Assembly: GCA_964450715.1 (NCBI GenBank) | Contig: CAYVFC010000011.1 | Location: 29,020 to 93,019 of the forward strand | DNA length: 64,000 nucleotides | Reading direction: 5' to 3' | From: CAYVFC01 sp964450715 | GTDB lineage: Bacteria; Myxococcota_A; Polyangia; Polyangiales; JAFGIB01 | Shown: one piece after another, positions 35,742-44,274 of the stretch | How positions within the stretch are numbered: the first letter of the stretch is position 1 | Layout: the number at the start of each line of letters is the position of its first letter | Translations under genes and position numbers: made by a program | Notes under the pieces: model-generated | What the model was told of the DNA's origin: nothing | The model's database searches: none | The model's input: the letters and a program-made list of their open reading frames with translations, nothing else

Positions 35742-36983
35742 ATGAGCGAGGACAAGCGACGTATCCTGGAGCTGGCCGCGAAGCACGTTTGCCCGGGCCG
35801 GGTCAAGGTATTCGGGGATTTCGGGATCGATCTCGTCATCGGAAAGCGGGAGGGTCATTACATCTGGGATATCGACGGCAAGAAGCTGATCGATCTACAC
35901 CTCAACGGCGGCGTCTACAGCCTGGGCCACCGCAACCCCGAGCTGATGGAGGCGTTGGGGGAAGCGCTTCAGACACTGGATATCGGCAACCACCACTTTC
36001 CCAGCGTGCAGCGATCGCTGCTGGCAGAGCGGCTGGCCGAACTGACGCCCGGAGATCTCACCTATACCGTCTTCGCCTCCAGCGGAAGCGAGGCCAACGA
36101 CATCGCCATCAAGACGGCCAGGCGTGCGACCCGGAGACGCAAAATCGTCTCTTTCGAGAAGGGTTATTACGGCCGGACCGGGCTCAGTGGGGCCGTGGGC
36201 GGCAACCAGTCCGCGCGGTTCTTTCTGAGCGACGAGCCCTCGGAGCACTACCTGAGGATTCCCTTCAACGATCTGAGCGCCGTGGAAAGGGCCTTATCCG
36301 GTAATGACGTGGCGGCAGTGATCCTGGAAACGATTCCGGCCACCGCCGGGTTTCTCATGCCCGAGGAGGGCTACCTTGCCGCCGTCAAGGCGCTCTGCGA
36401 GAAACACGGCGCGGTCTACATCGCGGACGAGGTGCAGACCGGGCTCGCGCGCACCGGAAGGCTTTGGGGCGTGGAACGCTATGGCGTACAGCCCGACATA
36501 CTGGTCACCGGCAAGGGGTTGTCCGGGGGCCTGTATCCCATCGCCGCCACTATATTGAATGAAGAGGTGGCCGGGTGGCTGACCGAGGACGGCTACGCGC
36601 ACGTCTCCACCTTTGGCGGCGCGGAGCTGGGTTGCGCGGTGGCCATCAAGGTGCTGGAGATCTGCAACCGGCCCGAGGTGCTGGCCAACGTGAGCGAGAT
36701 CTCGGAACGTTTCGGCCGGGGGCTGAGCGGGATCCAGGGCCGGAATCCGTTTCTGAAGGAGATCCGCAGATGCGGGCTGGTGATGGCGCTCGGTTTCGAC
36801 CACGAGATCGGCGGCATTTTGATGATGCAGGCGCTTTACCGAAACGGCATCTGGGCCTTCTTCGCCGGGTACGATCTCTCTGTTATCCAGTTTAAACCCG
36901 GAATTCTGTCGGACGGGCCGCTTTGCGACGAGATCCTGGAACGTTTCGAAAAGGCGCTGTCCGAGGCTTCCGGCGCACTCTAG
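35742..36983 (+). CDS. Class III PLP-dependent aminotransferase-fold enzyme (aminotransferase or phospho-lyase)
   Basis: 413 residues. Family motifs are FASSGSEANDIAIKTARRAT (PLP phosphate), the Asp of YIADEVQTGLARTG, and the Schiff-base Lys in LVTGKGLSGGLYP. HVSTFGGAELGCAVA matches the cofactor-binding threonine region. It starts nine or so bases after GGAGA. The downstream gene, 30 bases away, encodes an APH-fold kinase. In animals and some bacteria this same pairing acts on hydroxylysine or ethanolamine: the kinase phosphorylates a hydroxyl and a class III enzyme then eliminates phosphate. A phospho-lyase role here is inference; an ordinary omega-aminotransferase remains possible. Confidence 0.9.
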   Translation: MSEDKRRILELAAKHVCPGRVKVFGDFGIDLVIGKREGHYIWDIDGKKLIDLHLNGGVYSLGHRNPELMEALGEALQTLDIGNHHFPSVQRSLLAERLAELTPGDLTYTVFASSGSEANDIAIKTARRATRRRKIVSFEKGYYGRTGLSGAVGGNQSARFFLSDEPSEHYLRIPFNDLSAVERALSGNDVAAVILETIPATAGFLMPEEGYLAAVKALCEKHGAVYIADEVQTGLARTGRLWGVERYGVQPDILVTGKGLSGGLYPIAATILNEEVAGWLTEDGYAHVSTFGGAELGCAVAIKVLEICNRPEVLANVSEISERFGRGLSGIQGRNPFLKEIRRCGLVMALGFDHEIGGILMMQALYRNGIWAFFAGYDLSVIQFKPGILSDGPLCDEILERFEKALSEASGAL

Positions 36984-37013
36984 CCCGTTTTCGGACTCGA
37001 CCAGGAGAGATAG

Positions 37014-38027
37014 ATGAGCGAATTCAAGAGCCTCCCCTGGGAAGAGCAGGCGCGACGGCTGACCTTGTTGGCGCAACAGGCCCTGCCCGGCTTCGGGGTG
37101 TCGAGAGAGGCTTCGCTTACCCTGGTCAATCACCGGGAAAACGCCGTGTTCCGGGTCGACGATCCCGTCTCGGGAGAGCGTTTCGCCATGCGCGTGCACC
37201 GCGAGCATTATCAGAGCCAGCAAAGCATCCGCTCCGAGCTGCGGTGGATGGAGGCGCTCAGGCAGGCCGGGTTGCAGACCCCGGAGGCGGTACGGGGAAC
37301 CGATGCAGAGCCGGTACGGACCGTCGCCGTCCCGGAGGTGCCCGAGCCGCGCCACTGCGACCTGTTTCGCTGGATCGAGGGAACGCAGCCCGATCCCGCG
37401 GACCTGGAAACCTACCGGCTGCTGGGAGAGATCAACGCGCGATTGCACCAGCACGCCAGGGAATGGAAGCGCCCGCCCGGATTCGTCCGCCACGCCTGGG
37501 ACGGGGAGGGCCTGCTGGGCGAGCAGCCCATCTGGGGTCGGTTTCAGGATTTGAAGGAGCTATCCACGGAGCAGCGCGATCTGCTGGTGCGCGGCCGGGA
37601 CGCCGCCCGGGAGACGCTCGACCACTTCGGCACCACCCCGGATCGCTTCGGCCTGGTGCACGCCGACTTCATGCCGGAGAATATCCTGGTCAGCGACGGG
37701 GTGCCGCGAGTCATCGACTTCGACGACGGCGGATTCGGCTGGTTCCTGTATGACCTGGCCACCCTGCTGGCATTTCACTTCGTCGATCCGGACCAGTACC
37801 AGCGCATGCTCGGGGCCTGGAGCGACGGGTATCGTTCGGTTTCGCCACTGCCGCAAGAACACCTGCAGGTGCTTCCGGCGTTGATCATGGCCCGCTTCCT
37901 GATCTCGCTGGGCTGGCTGCACACCCGCTCCGAGACTCCCATGGCGGTGGAGATGACCGAGATCGCCATCCTGCTGGCCTGCCAGTACGCGGAGACGCTG
38001 CTGGGAGCTCGATCGTCTGGTCGGTAG
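37014..38027 (+). CDS. APH-family small-molecule kinase
   Basis: 337 residues with the aminoglycoside-phosphotransferase/choline-kinase fold. The N-lobe has FRVDDPVSGERFAMRVHR (Lys replaced by Arg in this stretch), and the catalytic loop is GLVHADFMPENILV with the metal-binding VIDFDDGGFGW. That is closer to homoserine-, choline- and hydroxylysine-kinase-like proteins than to antibiotic-resistance enzymes. A GGAGA site precedes ATG 37014. It is co-directional with and 30 bases behind the class III enzyme, so the two likely act in sequence on an amino alcohol or hydroxylated amino acid. Confidence 0.88.
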   Translation: MSEFKSLPWEEQARRLTLLAQQALPGFGVSREASLTLVNHRENAVFRVDDPVSGERFAMRVHREHYQSQQSIRSELRWMEALRQAGLQTPEAVRGTDAEPVRTVAVPEVPEPRHCDLFRWIEGTQPDPADLETYRLLGEINARLHQHAREWKRPPGFVRHAWDGEGLLGEQPIWGRFQDLKELSTEQRDLLVRGRDAARETLDHFGTTPDRFGLVHADFMPENILVSDGVPRVIDFDDGGFGWFLYDLATLLAFHFVDPDQYQRMLGAWSDGYRSVSPLPQEHLQVLPALIMARFLISLGWLHTRSETPMAVEMTEIAILLACQYAETLLGARSSGR

Positions 38028-38109
38028 GTCGAAGGACGGGGGGCTACCCTCGTGTTTGCAGTCTGATTACCGGCACGGTACTCTCGATTCGGTCCCGGGA
38101 CTGCTTTTT

Positions 38110-38943
38110 ATGCCGCTAACCCTTTTGCATAGACCCGTATGGATGACCGTGCTTGCGCTGCTTTGCGCTTGCGCTTGCGCCTCCGGGCCTGAGGCCCGGC
38201 CCGTTTCGGCAGGCACGGAGTACTGGTCGGTCCCGGGTTTCTTGCTCGACCTGGGCCGGGAGCGGGCCTCCATCTTCGGCCTGCCGGTCGACGATATCGA
38301 TACCCTGGAAAAGAAGCTGCGCGCTGCCAAGGGGGGAGCGGCCCGGCGCGAGACCATGCGCTTGCTGGTCTTCGCTCACCTGCGAGCGGCGGACGGTAGT
38401 GCCGACGCTCGCGCCCGCAGGCGGCACCGCCGCCGGGCCGATCTGCTGGCGAAATCGCTGGCCAAGGTCACGCGCGACGCCAATGTCTCGGCCGAGATGG
38501 CCTTTGCCGAGCTCTGGATGGCCTGGCGCGCGGGCAAGCGCAACGCCGGGGGCATATCCTCCCGCTTCGTTCGATACCACCGCGACAACCACGAGCTTCT
38601 CTACTTGGCCTGGGCCCTGCGCGGAGAGGTCGCCTTCGAGTCCAGGCGATACCGGGAAGCGGAAGAGCATTTCCGTTACCTGCTCGGTGTGCCAGAGCAT
38701 CCGCTCTACGCCTTCGCCCTGTATCGCTCGGCCGACTGCTTCGAGGCCATGAAGAAGAGAGACGAGACGGACAAGGCATTGCGGGAGGTAGTCCAGCTGG
38801 GGTGTCGCGACGACGGCTCACCGCTGGTCATGCGCGTGGTCAAGCAGGCCATGCAGCGGCTGCGCATCACCATGAGAAGCGATCCAGACGGAAAGAGCCG
38901 TCCGGCGATCTGCCCGAAGCCCGCCGCGGTCGAGGTCGGTTGA
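38110..38943 (+). CDS. Putative lipoprotein with helical, TPR-like body
   Basis: 277 residues from the ATG at 38110; the ATG at 38143 is a credible alternative. The N terminus is a signal with lipobox-like ALLCACACAS. Residues 60-230 are helical, with TPR-like pairs (HELLYLAWALRGEVAFESRR and YREAEEHFRYLLGVPEHPLY). The C terminus is basic. No family is recognised. It follows the kinase gene by 82 bases and may or may not belong to that operon. Confidence 0.75.
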   Translation: MPLTLLHRPVWMTVLALLCACACASGPEARPVSAGTEYWSVPGFLLDLGRERASIFGLPVDDIDTLEKKLRAAKGGAARRETMRLLVFAHLRAADGSADARARRRHRRRADLLAKSLAKVTRDANVSAEMAFAELWMAWRAGKRNAGGISSRFVRYHRDNHELLYLAWALRGEVAFESRRYREAEEHFRYLLGVPEHPLYAFALYRSADCFEAMKKRDETDKALREVVQLGCRDDGSPLVMRVVKQAMQRLRITMRSDPDGKSRPAICPKPAAVEVG

Positions 38944-38964
38944 TCGAGCTGGGCGGAAGCGGAG

Positions 38965-39049
38965 GGACCGAACAAGCGAAAAGAGGCCAAGCGAAAAGAG
39001 GCGCTCCCCGCGCATCCATGCCCTGAAGCGCTCTTCTTCTCTTCGGTCC
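38965..39049. terminator. Inverted repeat between convergent genes
   Basis: GGACCGAA at 38965-38972 pairs with TTCGGTCC at 39042-39049. The intervening DNA contains two direct AAGCGAAAAGAGGC units and a CTCTTCTTCTCTTC stretch that can extend the stem. It lies between the stop of the lipoprotein gene and the stop of the convergent Fe-S gene, so a bidirectional terminator is the simplest reading. Confidence 0.45.
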
Positions 39050-39064
39050 GTTACCTCTATCCGG

Positions 39065-39622
39065 CTACTTCTTCGGCTTGAAGACCACCGAGGGCTTGAA
39101 GCGCTCCCGGTACTGAAACCCCTCGGCCTGGATCCGGTCGCCGTATTTTTCGCGCAACACCTCCAGCGGAGCGATGTCCAGCGCGTACATGGGGCAGGAT
39201 TCCACGCAGATGGCCTGTCGTCCCTGCTGCAGTCGCTGCAGGCAGAGCTGGCACTTGTGCATCCGGGCATCCGCTCGCGTTCCGAAGCGCGGGACGTCCC
39301 AGGGGCAAGCCTTGAGACAGCGTTTGGGGCACTCCCCCACACCGACGCATCGATCGCGGTTGACGACCACGATGCCGTCGTCCTCTCTCTTGCTGATGGC
39401 TTTTTCGGGACAGGCCTTGATGCAGGGGGCGGTTTGGCAGTGAAGGCAGGTGGAGACGAGATAGGCGGCGAACAGCTCGGGATAGGTGCCGCGCTCGATG
39501 CAGCGCACCCTGATAAAGCTCTCGGATAGATCGTGGATATCGTACCAGTCCATGCAAGCCACCTGGCAGGTATAGCAACCGGTACAGCGCGTTTGATCGA
39601 AGTAGATTCCCAACTGTCGCAT
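39065..39622 (-). CDS. 4Fe-4S electron-transfer subunit of a molybdopterin oxidoreductase
   Basis: 185 residues of the DmsB/NrfC type, with four Cys groups for four [4Fe-4S] clusters: CTGCYTCQVAC, CLHCQTAPCIKACP, CVGVGECPKRCLKACP and HKCQLC plus CVESCP. The third group has a slightly long first spacing. There is no signal peptide or membrane helix. It follows the catalytic subunit by seven bases. Electrons would pass between the molybdenum site and an unknown partner; no membrane anchor subunit is encoded beside it. Confidence 0.93.
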   Translation of the reverse strand: MRQLGIYFDQTRCTGCYTCQVACMDWYDIHDLSESFIRVRCIERGTYPELFAAYLVSTCLHCQTAPCIKACPEKAISKREDDGIVVVNRDRCVGVGECPKRCLKACPWDVPRFGTRADARMHKCQLCLQRLQQGRQAICVESCPMYALDIAPLEVLREKYGDRIQAEGFQYRERFKPSVVFKPKK

Positions 39623-39629
39623 GGTATGG

Positions 39630-41936
39630 CTATCTTTCCGGACCGGAGAAGCGTCTGACCTGCACCAGCGCGCTGTTCATGGGAACCGCGCCCCCCGGAG
39701 ACATCTCGTCGGCGGTGAGCACGTTGGCGCACCCTCCTCGATCTACCCCATTTTCATCGGGATCGTACCAGGCTCCCTGGCTGAGGTTGACCACGCCGGG
39801 CATGATGCGCTGCGTGACCTGGGCGGTCACGCGTACCGTTCCCCGGTCGTTGAAGACATCGACCAGATCGCCGTCGCTGATGCCGCGCGCCTCGGCATCG
39901 GAGGGAGTGATCCAGAGGCCGTGCGGTTCGAGTTGCTGCATCCAGGGAACGTTGTGCCAGGTGGAGTGTGCTCGGGTCTTGAAATGGGTGGTCAGCAGCT
40001 GCAGCGGGTACTTCTCGGCCAGCGGAGCGTCGTAGTGTTCGTCGTGCCCCAGATACCGGGGGACGGAGGGGATGCGGGGATTGTTCATCTCGGCCAGGTG
40101 ATCGCAGTCGATCTCAATCTTGCCCGAGAGGGTGGGAAAGGGATGGTTGTCCGGATCGGCGATCTGTTCCTTGAAGGAAACCACCGGTTCGGGCATCTGT
40201 ATCTTCAGTACGCCGTCGCGCTTCATGGCGTCGAAATCGGAAATGTCGTCGCGGCCGGCGGCGATTCCGCGCAGTATCTGCTCGTCCGATAGAGCGAAAA
40301 AATCGCTCGCAATGCCCAGGCGAGGCGCCAGCTCCTTGCAGATCTCCTGGTCCGACTTGGATTCGTACAGGGATTCCACCGCCTTGTTCAGATAGATGTA
40401 GTACGGCGAGCCCAGCCAGGGCGGAGCGATGTCGGTTCGCTCCATGAAGGTGTTGACCGGCAGCAGGATGTCGGCGAACTTGGCGGTAGCGGTCATGAAC
40501 TGCTCATGCACCACCACGAAATCGAGGGATCGGAGCGCCTCTACCCCGCGTCTGGTATTGGGATACTGGTTGAGGCAATTGCAGGCCACGATATAGGCCA
40601 TCTTGGGATCGGCGGGGTAGCCACCGGCGCGGCCTCGCAAGATGGCGTCCCAGGTCTGGCTGTAGTGGATGCGGGCGCTGGTGGCATTGGTGCCGCCGCT
40701 CAGTTTGTAGAGAGAGTCCCTGCGGGGAAGCGCTCCGTCTTCCACCGGATTGGAGGAAGGGATGCCTTTTGACTTATCTATCTTACGCTTCGAGCTCTTC
40801 GGGCCGACATGGCCGGTCTCGCGGCTGGAGTAGGCCCGCATGAAGCCGGCGGCGTAACCGCCGCTGACGCCGATGTTACCGGTGATGGCGGTCAACACGT
40901 TGGCCGCCCGACAGTACTGTTCGCCGACCGCGCTACGGGCCGGCCCCCAGCCCGCGATCAACGCCGCCGGTTTTTTCGTGGCGTATTGTCGCGCCAACCG
41001 TTCGGTCACCGCGGCCGGCACCCGGGTGATGGGCTCGGCCCAGCCCGGGGTCTTGGGCTGTCCGTCGTCGACTCCCAGCAGGTGGTCCCGGTATTTTTCG
41101 TAGCCCACGGTATACCGATCGACTAAGGCCTGGTCTTGCAGATTCTCGCTGATGATGACGTGCGCCATGGCCAGCAGCATGGCCGTATCGGTGCCGGGGC
41201 GGATGGGAATCCACTGGTCGGCAAAGGTGGCGACCGAGTCGGTGAAACGGGGATCGACCGCCACGATCGGCGTGCCCTGTTCGCGGACCCGAGCCAGAAA
41301 GAGACTGGTCTCGGGATCCCAGATGGTATTGGCCGGATTCCACCCCCACAGGATCAGCAATTTGCTGTTGAGCAGGTCGTCACGGGAATTGCCGGTGCGG
41401 ATGGTGCCGTAGGTGGCCATGGAGGCGAAGAGCGCTCCCTCGTACGAGGGCACCCCCCAGTACCGGGTATAGCCGCCAAACAGTTGAAGCATGAGACCGA
41501 CCGGAATCGGACCGTGCAGAAGCCCTTGGTTGCCGGCTCCGGGAATGAAGAAGATGGAGCTGTTGCCGTGTTCCTGCCTGATCTGCTTCATGCGAGCGGC
41601 CGTCTCGTCCAGCGCCTCGTCCCAGCAGACGCGTTCGAACCGTCCGCTGCCCCGCTCGCCGGTTCGGCGCATGGGATACTGCAGGCGGTCCGGCGAATAG
41701 AGCCGCTGCCGGTAGGAGCGGCCGCGCAGGCAGGCTCGGATCTGCGGCTGCGCTCCTGTGTCGGATTCGAAACGGACGATTCTACCGTCGCGAACGTGGG
41801 CCCTGAGCACGCAGCGGCCCCCGCAGTCGTGGCAGCATCCAGTGGGGACAACCCGAGTTTCCGGGTTCGTGCCGTCCGCTAGGGTGCCGGCGGTCTCGGC
41901 TTGGCGGTCCGCTTGCGTCTGTCTCTTCCGGTTCAC
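39630..41936 (-). CDS. Molybdopterin oxidoreductase catalytic subunit, DMSO-reductase family
   Basis: 768 residues from the GTG at 41936. An N-terminal Cys set C35, C38, C42 (CHDCGGRC) and C69 binds a [4Fe-4S] cluster. The pterin-binding family pattern continues with YSPDRLQYPMRR, FIPGAGNQGLLHGPIP, and GVPSYEGALFASMATYGT, where Ser aligns with the Mo-ligating Ser of DmsA-type enzymes (my alignment by eye). WGWNPANT and the C-terminal FNDRGTVRVTAQVTQRIMPG are typical. There is no twin-Arg signal, so the enzyme appears cytoplasmic, unlike most DMSO/TMAO reductases. The substrate cannot be assigned; a DMSO-like reductase or a hydratase/transhydroxylase-type relative are options. Confidence 0.93.
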   Translation of the reverse strand: MNRKRQTQADRQAETAGTLADGTNPETRVVPTGCCHDCGGRCVLRAHVRDGRIVRFESDTGAQPQIRACLRGRSYRQRLYSPDRLQYPMRRTGERGSGRFERVCWDEALDETAARMKQIRQEHGNSSIFFIPGAGNQGLLHGPIPVGLMLQLFGGYTRYWGVPSYEGALFASMATYGTIRTGNSRDDLLNSKLLILWGWNPANTIWDPETSLFLARVREQGTPIVAVDPRFTDSVATFADQWIPIRPGTDTAMLLAMAHVIISENLQDQALVDRYTVGYEKYRDHLLGVDDGQPKTPGWAEPITRVPAAVTERLARQYATKKPAALIAGWGPARSAVGEQYCRAANVLTAITGNIGVSGGYAAGFMRAYSSRETGHVGPKSSKRKIDKSKGIPSSNPVEDGALPRRDSLYKLSGGTNATSARIHYSQTWDAILRGRAGGYPADPKMAYIVACNCLNQYPNTRRGVEALRSLDFVVVHEQFMTATAKFADILLPVNTFMERTDIAPPWLGSPYYIYLNKAVESLYESKSDQEICKELAPRLGIASDFFALSDEQILRGIAAGRDDISDFDAMKRDGVLKIQMPEPVVSFKEQIADPDNHPFPTLSGKIEIDCDHLAEMNNPRIPSVPRYLGHDEHYDAPLAEKYPLQLLTTHFKTRAHSTWHNVPWMQQLEPHGLWITPSDAEARGISDGDLVDVFNDRGTVRVTAQVTQRIMPGVVNLSQGAWYDPDENGVDRGGCANVLTADEMSPGGAVPMNSALVQVRRFSGPER

Positions 41937-41944
41937 TTCTCGTG

Positions 41945-44263
41945 CTACTCCTTCATACCTGCCTTTCGGTCTTGCTCGTTAATGTCGTCGTCGAGATCCG
42001 ACTCGCTATCCACGGACACGAAGCGCCCGCGCCGGTCCAGCCGCATCAACCAGACCCGGTCCGATCCCTGGTGGTCAGAGGGGCCGAAGCGGATGGGAGC
42101 GCCGATGCCGAGGTCCAGGTCGTCGATCGATTCCAGGGAGTCCACCAACCGCTCGCGGGTCAGGCGGGGCGAAGGCTTGATGCCCGCGCCGGTAGAATCG
42201 GCAGCGGCGTCGGGCGCGGTGGCGCGCCGGAGCGCCTCGGTCATGATGCTAGCGGCGACGTAGCCCTCCAGCGAGATAAAGCCCGGCTTCTCCTGCGGGA
42301 AGTACCGTTGCAGGTGCTCCCGGTAGCGTATCACCCCGGTCGAGGAGGAAAAGGGATCGGGCACCACCTGGGTGATGAGGACCTGCCGCGTTTTCCGCGC
42401 CTTGTTGCCGCCGAGCAAGCGCAATTCGTCGAGCAGTGACTGCGCGTTGACCGCGGAGACCAGGGCGAAGACGGGCTGCATCCCCTCGGCTTCTATGGTG
42501 CGGATCAGGCTCGCGGCCGGGCGGTAACCGGACAGCATCACCACGGCGCGTATCCGCTCGCGCGCGCTTGCTACCTTGCCGGCTGCCTCCTTTACGGCAA
42601 TGCCGTTGCGCCGGTAACCGATCCGCAAAGGCGCCTCTTCGCCCTCCGGGTCTCCGCCTCCCAGGGCCTTGACCACTTTCCGGTATCCGCGCTCCCCGTG
42701 GACGTCGTCGCGGGTGAACACCGCGATCTGTTCGGGGGTCAGGCCCAGCCTGCCGGTGAGATGACCGACCAGGGTTTTGATCTCCTCGGTATCACCGGGG
42801 CGAAAGCTGAACAGGTAGCGGTTGGGCGGCTGTTTACCGGCTGTATCCGCCACGCTCACCGCGCCGAGTATGGGCGTCTTCGATCGCAGGGCCAGCTTGA
42901 CCGCTATCCTGCCCAGGGGGTCGCCGATGGCTCCGATGGCGGCGAAGACGCGGCGCTTGCCTAGCAGCTCCACCATGACGGCGCGCGCTCGCTTGGGATG
43001 CTGTCCGTCGTCGAGCGCTACCAGCGTTAGGGCTCGGCCGCCGATGCCGCCGTCGTCGTTGACTCCGTGCAAATGGGCCAGCGCGCCGGTATGAAGTGCG
43101 CGTCCGGTATCGCGGTTGGGGCCGGAAAAGGCCGCGCTCATCCCCAGCTCGAGCGGCTCGAGCTTCTGCTCGACAGGCGATTTCGCCGCCGGGGCTTGCT
43201 CGCCGAAGAAGCGCAGGCCGACGAAGGTCAAGGCCGCGCCGGCGGCCACGGCCAAGAGCAGCGTCATGGCCATGCCCAGCACCGGAGCGAAGGGGCTGCG
43301 CGAGGTCAGCTTCGCGTCTTCGCCGCTGGCGCCCTCCATGGGCTCGCGCACCAGCCAGAGCGGTCGGTGCATTCGCCACCAGCGCTCGGCCCGCTCTTCG
43401 GTCCACGGCTCCTCGAAGCTGAGCCGCGCCAGTCGCTCCGCGACCTCGCGCGCGCTCTGCGGCCTGTTCTCGGGTTTCTTCTCCAGAAGATCCATGATGA
43501 TCCCCTCGAACTTCTTGGAGATCACCTGCCCCGATCGCATGGAGGGTGTTTCCGGCTTCTGCTCCAGGTGCGCTACCATTACCTGCATGGCGTTGTCGCC
43601 CTCGAAGGGCGGCTGCCCGGTCAGCAGAAAATAGGCGACGCATCCCACCGAATAGAGGTCGGCGCGCGCGTCCACGTTGTTCGCGCCCCGGGCGATCTCG
43701 GGCGGCATGAAGGCGGGCGTGCCCACCGTGCGATCGGGCGAGGAGAGGTTGACGTCGCTTTCGGAGGACTCCGCGGTCTTGACCAGGCCGAAGTCCAGCA
43801 CCTTCACGAAGTCGTAGCTCAGACCGAGCTGGCAGAGGAAGATGTTAGCCGGTTTGATGTCGCGGTGGATGAGGCCGTTATGATGGGCTTCGGCCAGGGA
43901 GTCGCAGACCTGGCGCAGGATGAACGCCACCCGTTCGGCCTGCAGCGGGCCGTAGGTCTCCACCACCGTGCGCAGATCCACTCCGTGCAGCAGCTCCATC
44001 ACCGTGAAGAAGACGCCGTCGTCGGTGATACCGAAGTCGTAGATCTGCACCGTGTGCGGCGAGTGTAGCCCCGAGGTTGCCCTCGCCTCGCGCTCGAAGC
44101 GGCGCAGGGCGTTCTCCCCGCCGCCGGCCGCGGCGGGGCGGATGAGCTTGATGGCCACCTCGCGATCGAGCATCTCGTGTCGGGCCAGCCACACCTCGCC
44201 CATACCGCCGCGTCCGATCAACTCGACGAGCTTGTACTGCTTGAGATGGGAGGATCGGGCCAT
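41945..44263 (-). CDS. Receptor Ser/Thr kinase with periplasmic type I solute-binding domain
   Basis: 772 residues. The cytoplasmic kinase (about 10-275) has GRGGMGEVW, VAIKLI, LIHRDIKPANIF, VLDFGLVK and a PPE motif (FMPPEIARG), with TVGTPAF in the activation segment. One transmembrane helix lies at about 330-352 (PVLGMAMTLLLAVAAGAALT). Residues 370-750 resemble a LivJ-type branched-chain-amino-acid binding protein: LGMSAAFSGPNRDTGRALHT, LTLVALDDGQHPKRA, FAAIGAIGDPLGRIA, YLFSFRPGDTEEIKTL. The sensor should bind a small polar ligand outside and signal through the kinase. It lies 11 bases after pfk and 8 bases before the Mo enzyme gene. Confidence 0.93.
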   Translation of the reverse strand: MARSSHLKQYKLVELIGRGGMGEVWLARHEMLDREVAIKLIRPAAAGGGENALRRFEREARATSGLHSPHTVQIYDFGITDDGVFFTVMELLHGVDLRTVVETYGPLQAERVAFILRQVCDSLAEAHHNGLIHRDIKPANIFLCQLGLSYDFVKVLDFGLVKTAESSESDVNLSSPDRTVGTPAFMPPEIARGANNVDARADLYSVGCVAYFLLTGQPPFEGDNAMQVMVAHLEQKPETPSMRSGQVISKKFEGIIMDLLEKKPENRPQSAREVAERLARLSFEEPWTEERAERWWRMHRPLWLVREPMEGASGEDAKLTSRSPFAPVLGMAMTLLLAVAAGAALTFVGLRFFGEQAPAAKSPVEQKLEPLELGMSAAFSGPNRDTGRALHTGALAHLHGVNDDGGIGGRALTLVALDDGQHPKRARAVMVELLGKRRVFAAIGAIGDPLGRIAVKLALRSKTPILGAVSVADTAGKQPPNRYLFSFRPGDTEEIKTLVGHLTGRLGLTPEQIAVFTRDDVHGERGYRKVVKALGGGDPEGEEAPLRIGYRRNGIAVKEAAGKVASARERIRAVVMLSGYRPAASLIRTIEAEGMQPVFALVSAVNAQSLLDELRLLGGNKARKTRQVLITQVVPDPFSSSTGVIRYREHLQRYFPQEKPGFISLEGYVAASIMTEALRRATAPDAAADSTGAGIKPSPRLTRERLVDSLESIDDLDLGIGAPIRFGPSDHQGSDRVWLMRLDRRGRFVSVDSESDLDDDINEQDRKAGMKE

Positions 44264-44274
44264 GGTCGGCCGGT

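Noticed and set aside
37014..38027. Aminoglycoside resistance gene
   Set aside because: The fold is shared, but the context with a class III PLP enzyme and the sequence around the catalytic loop fit a metabolic kinase.
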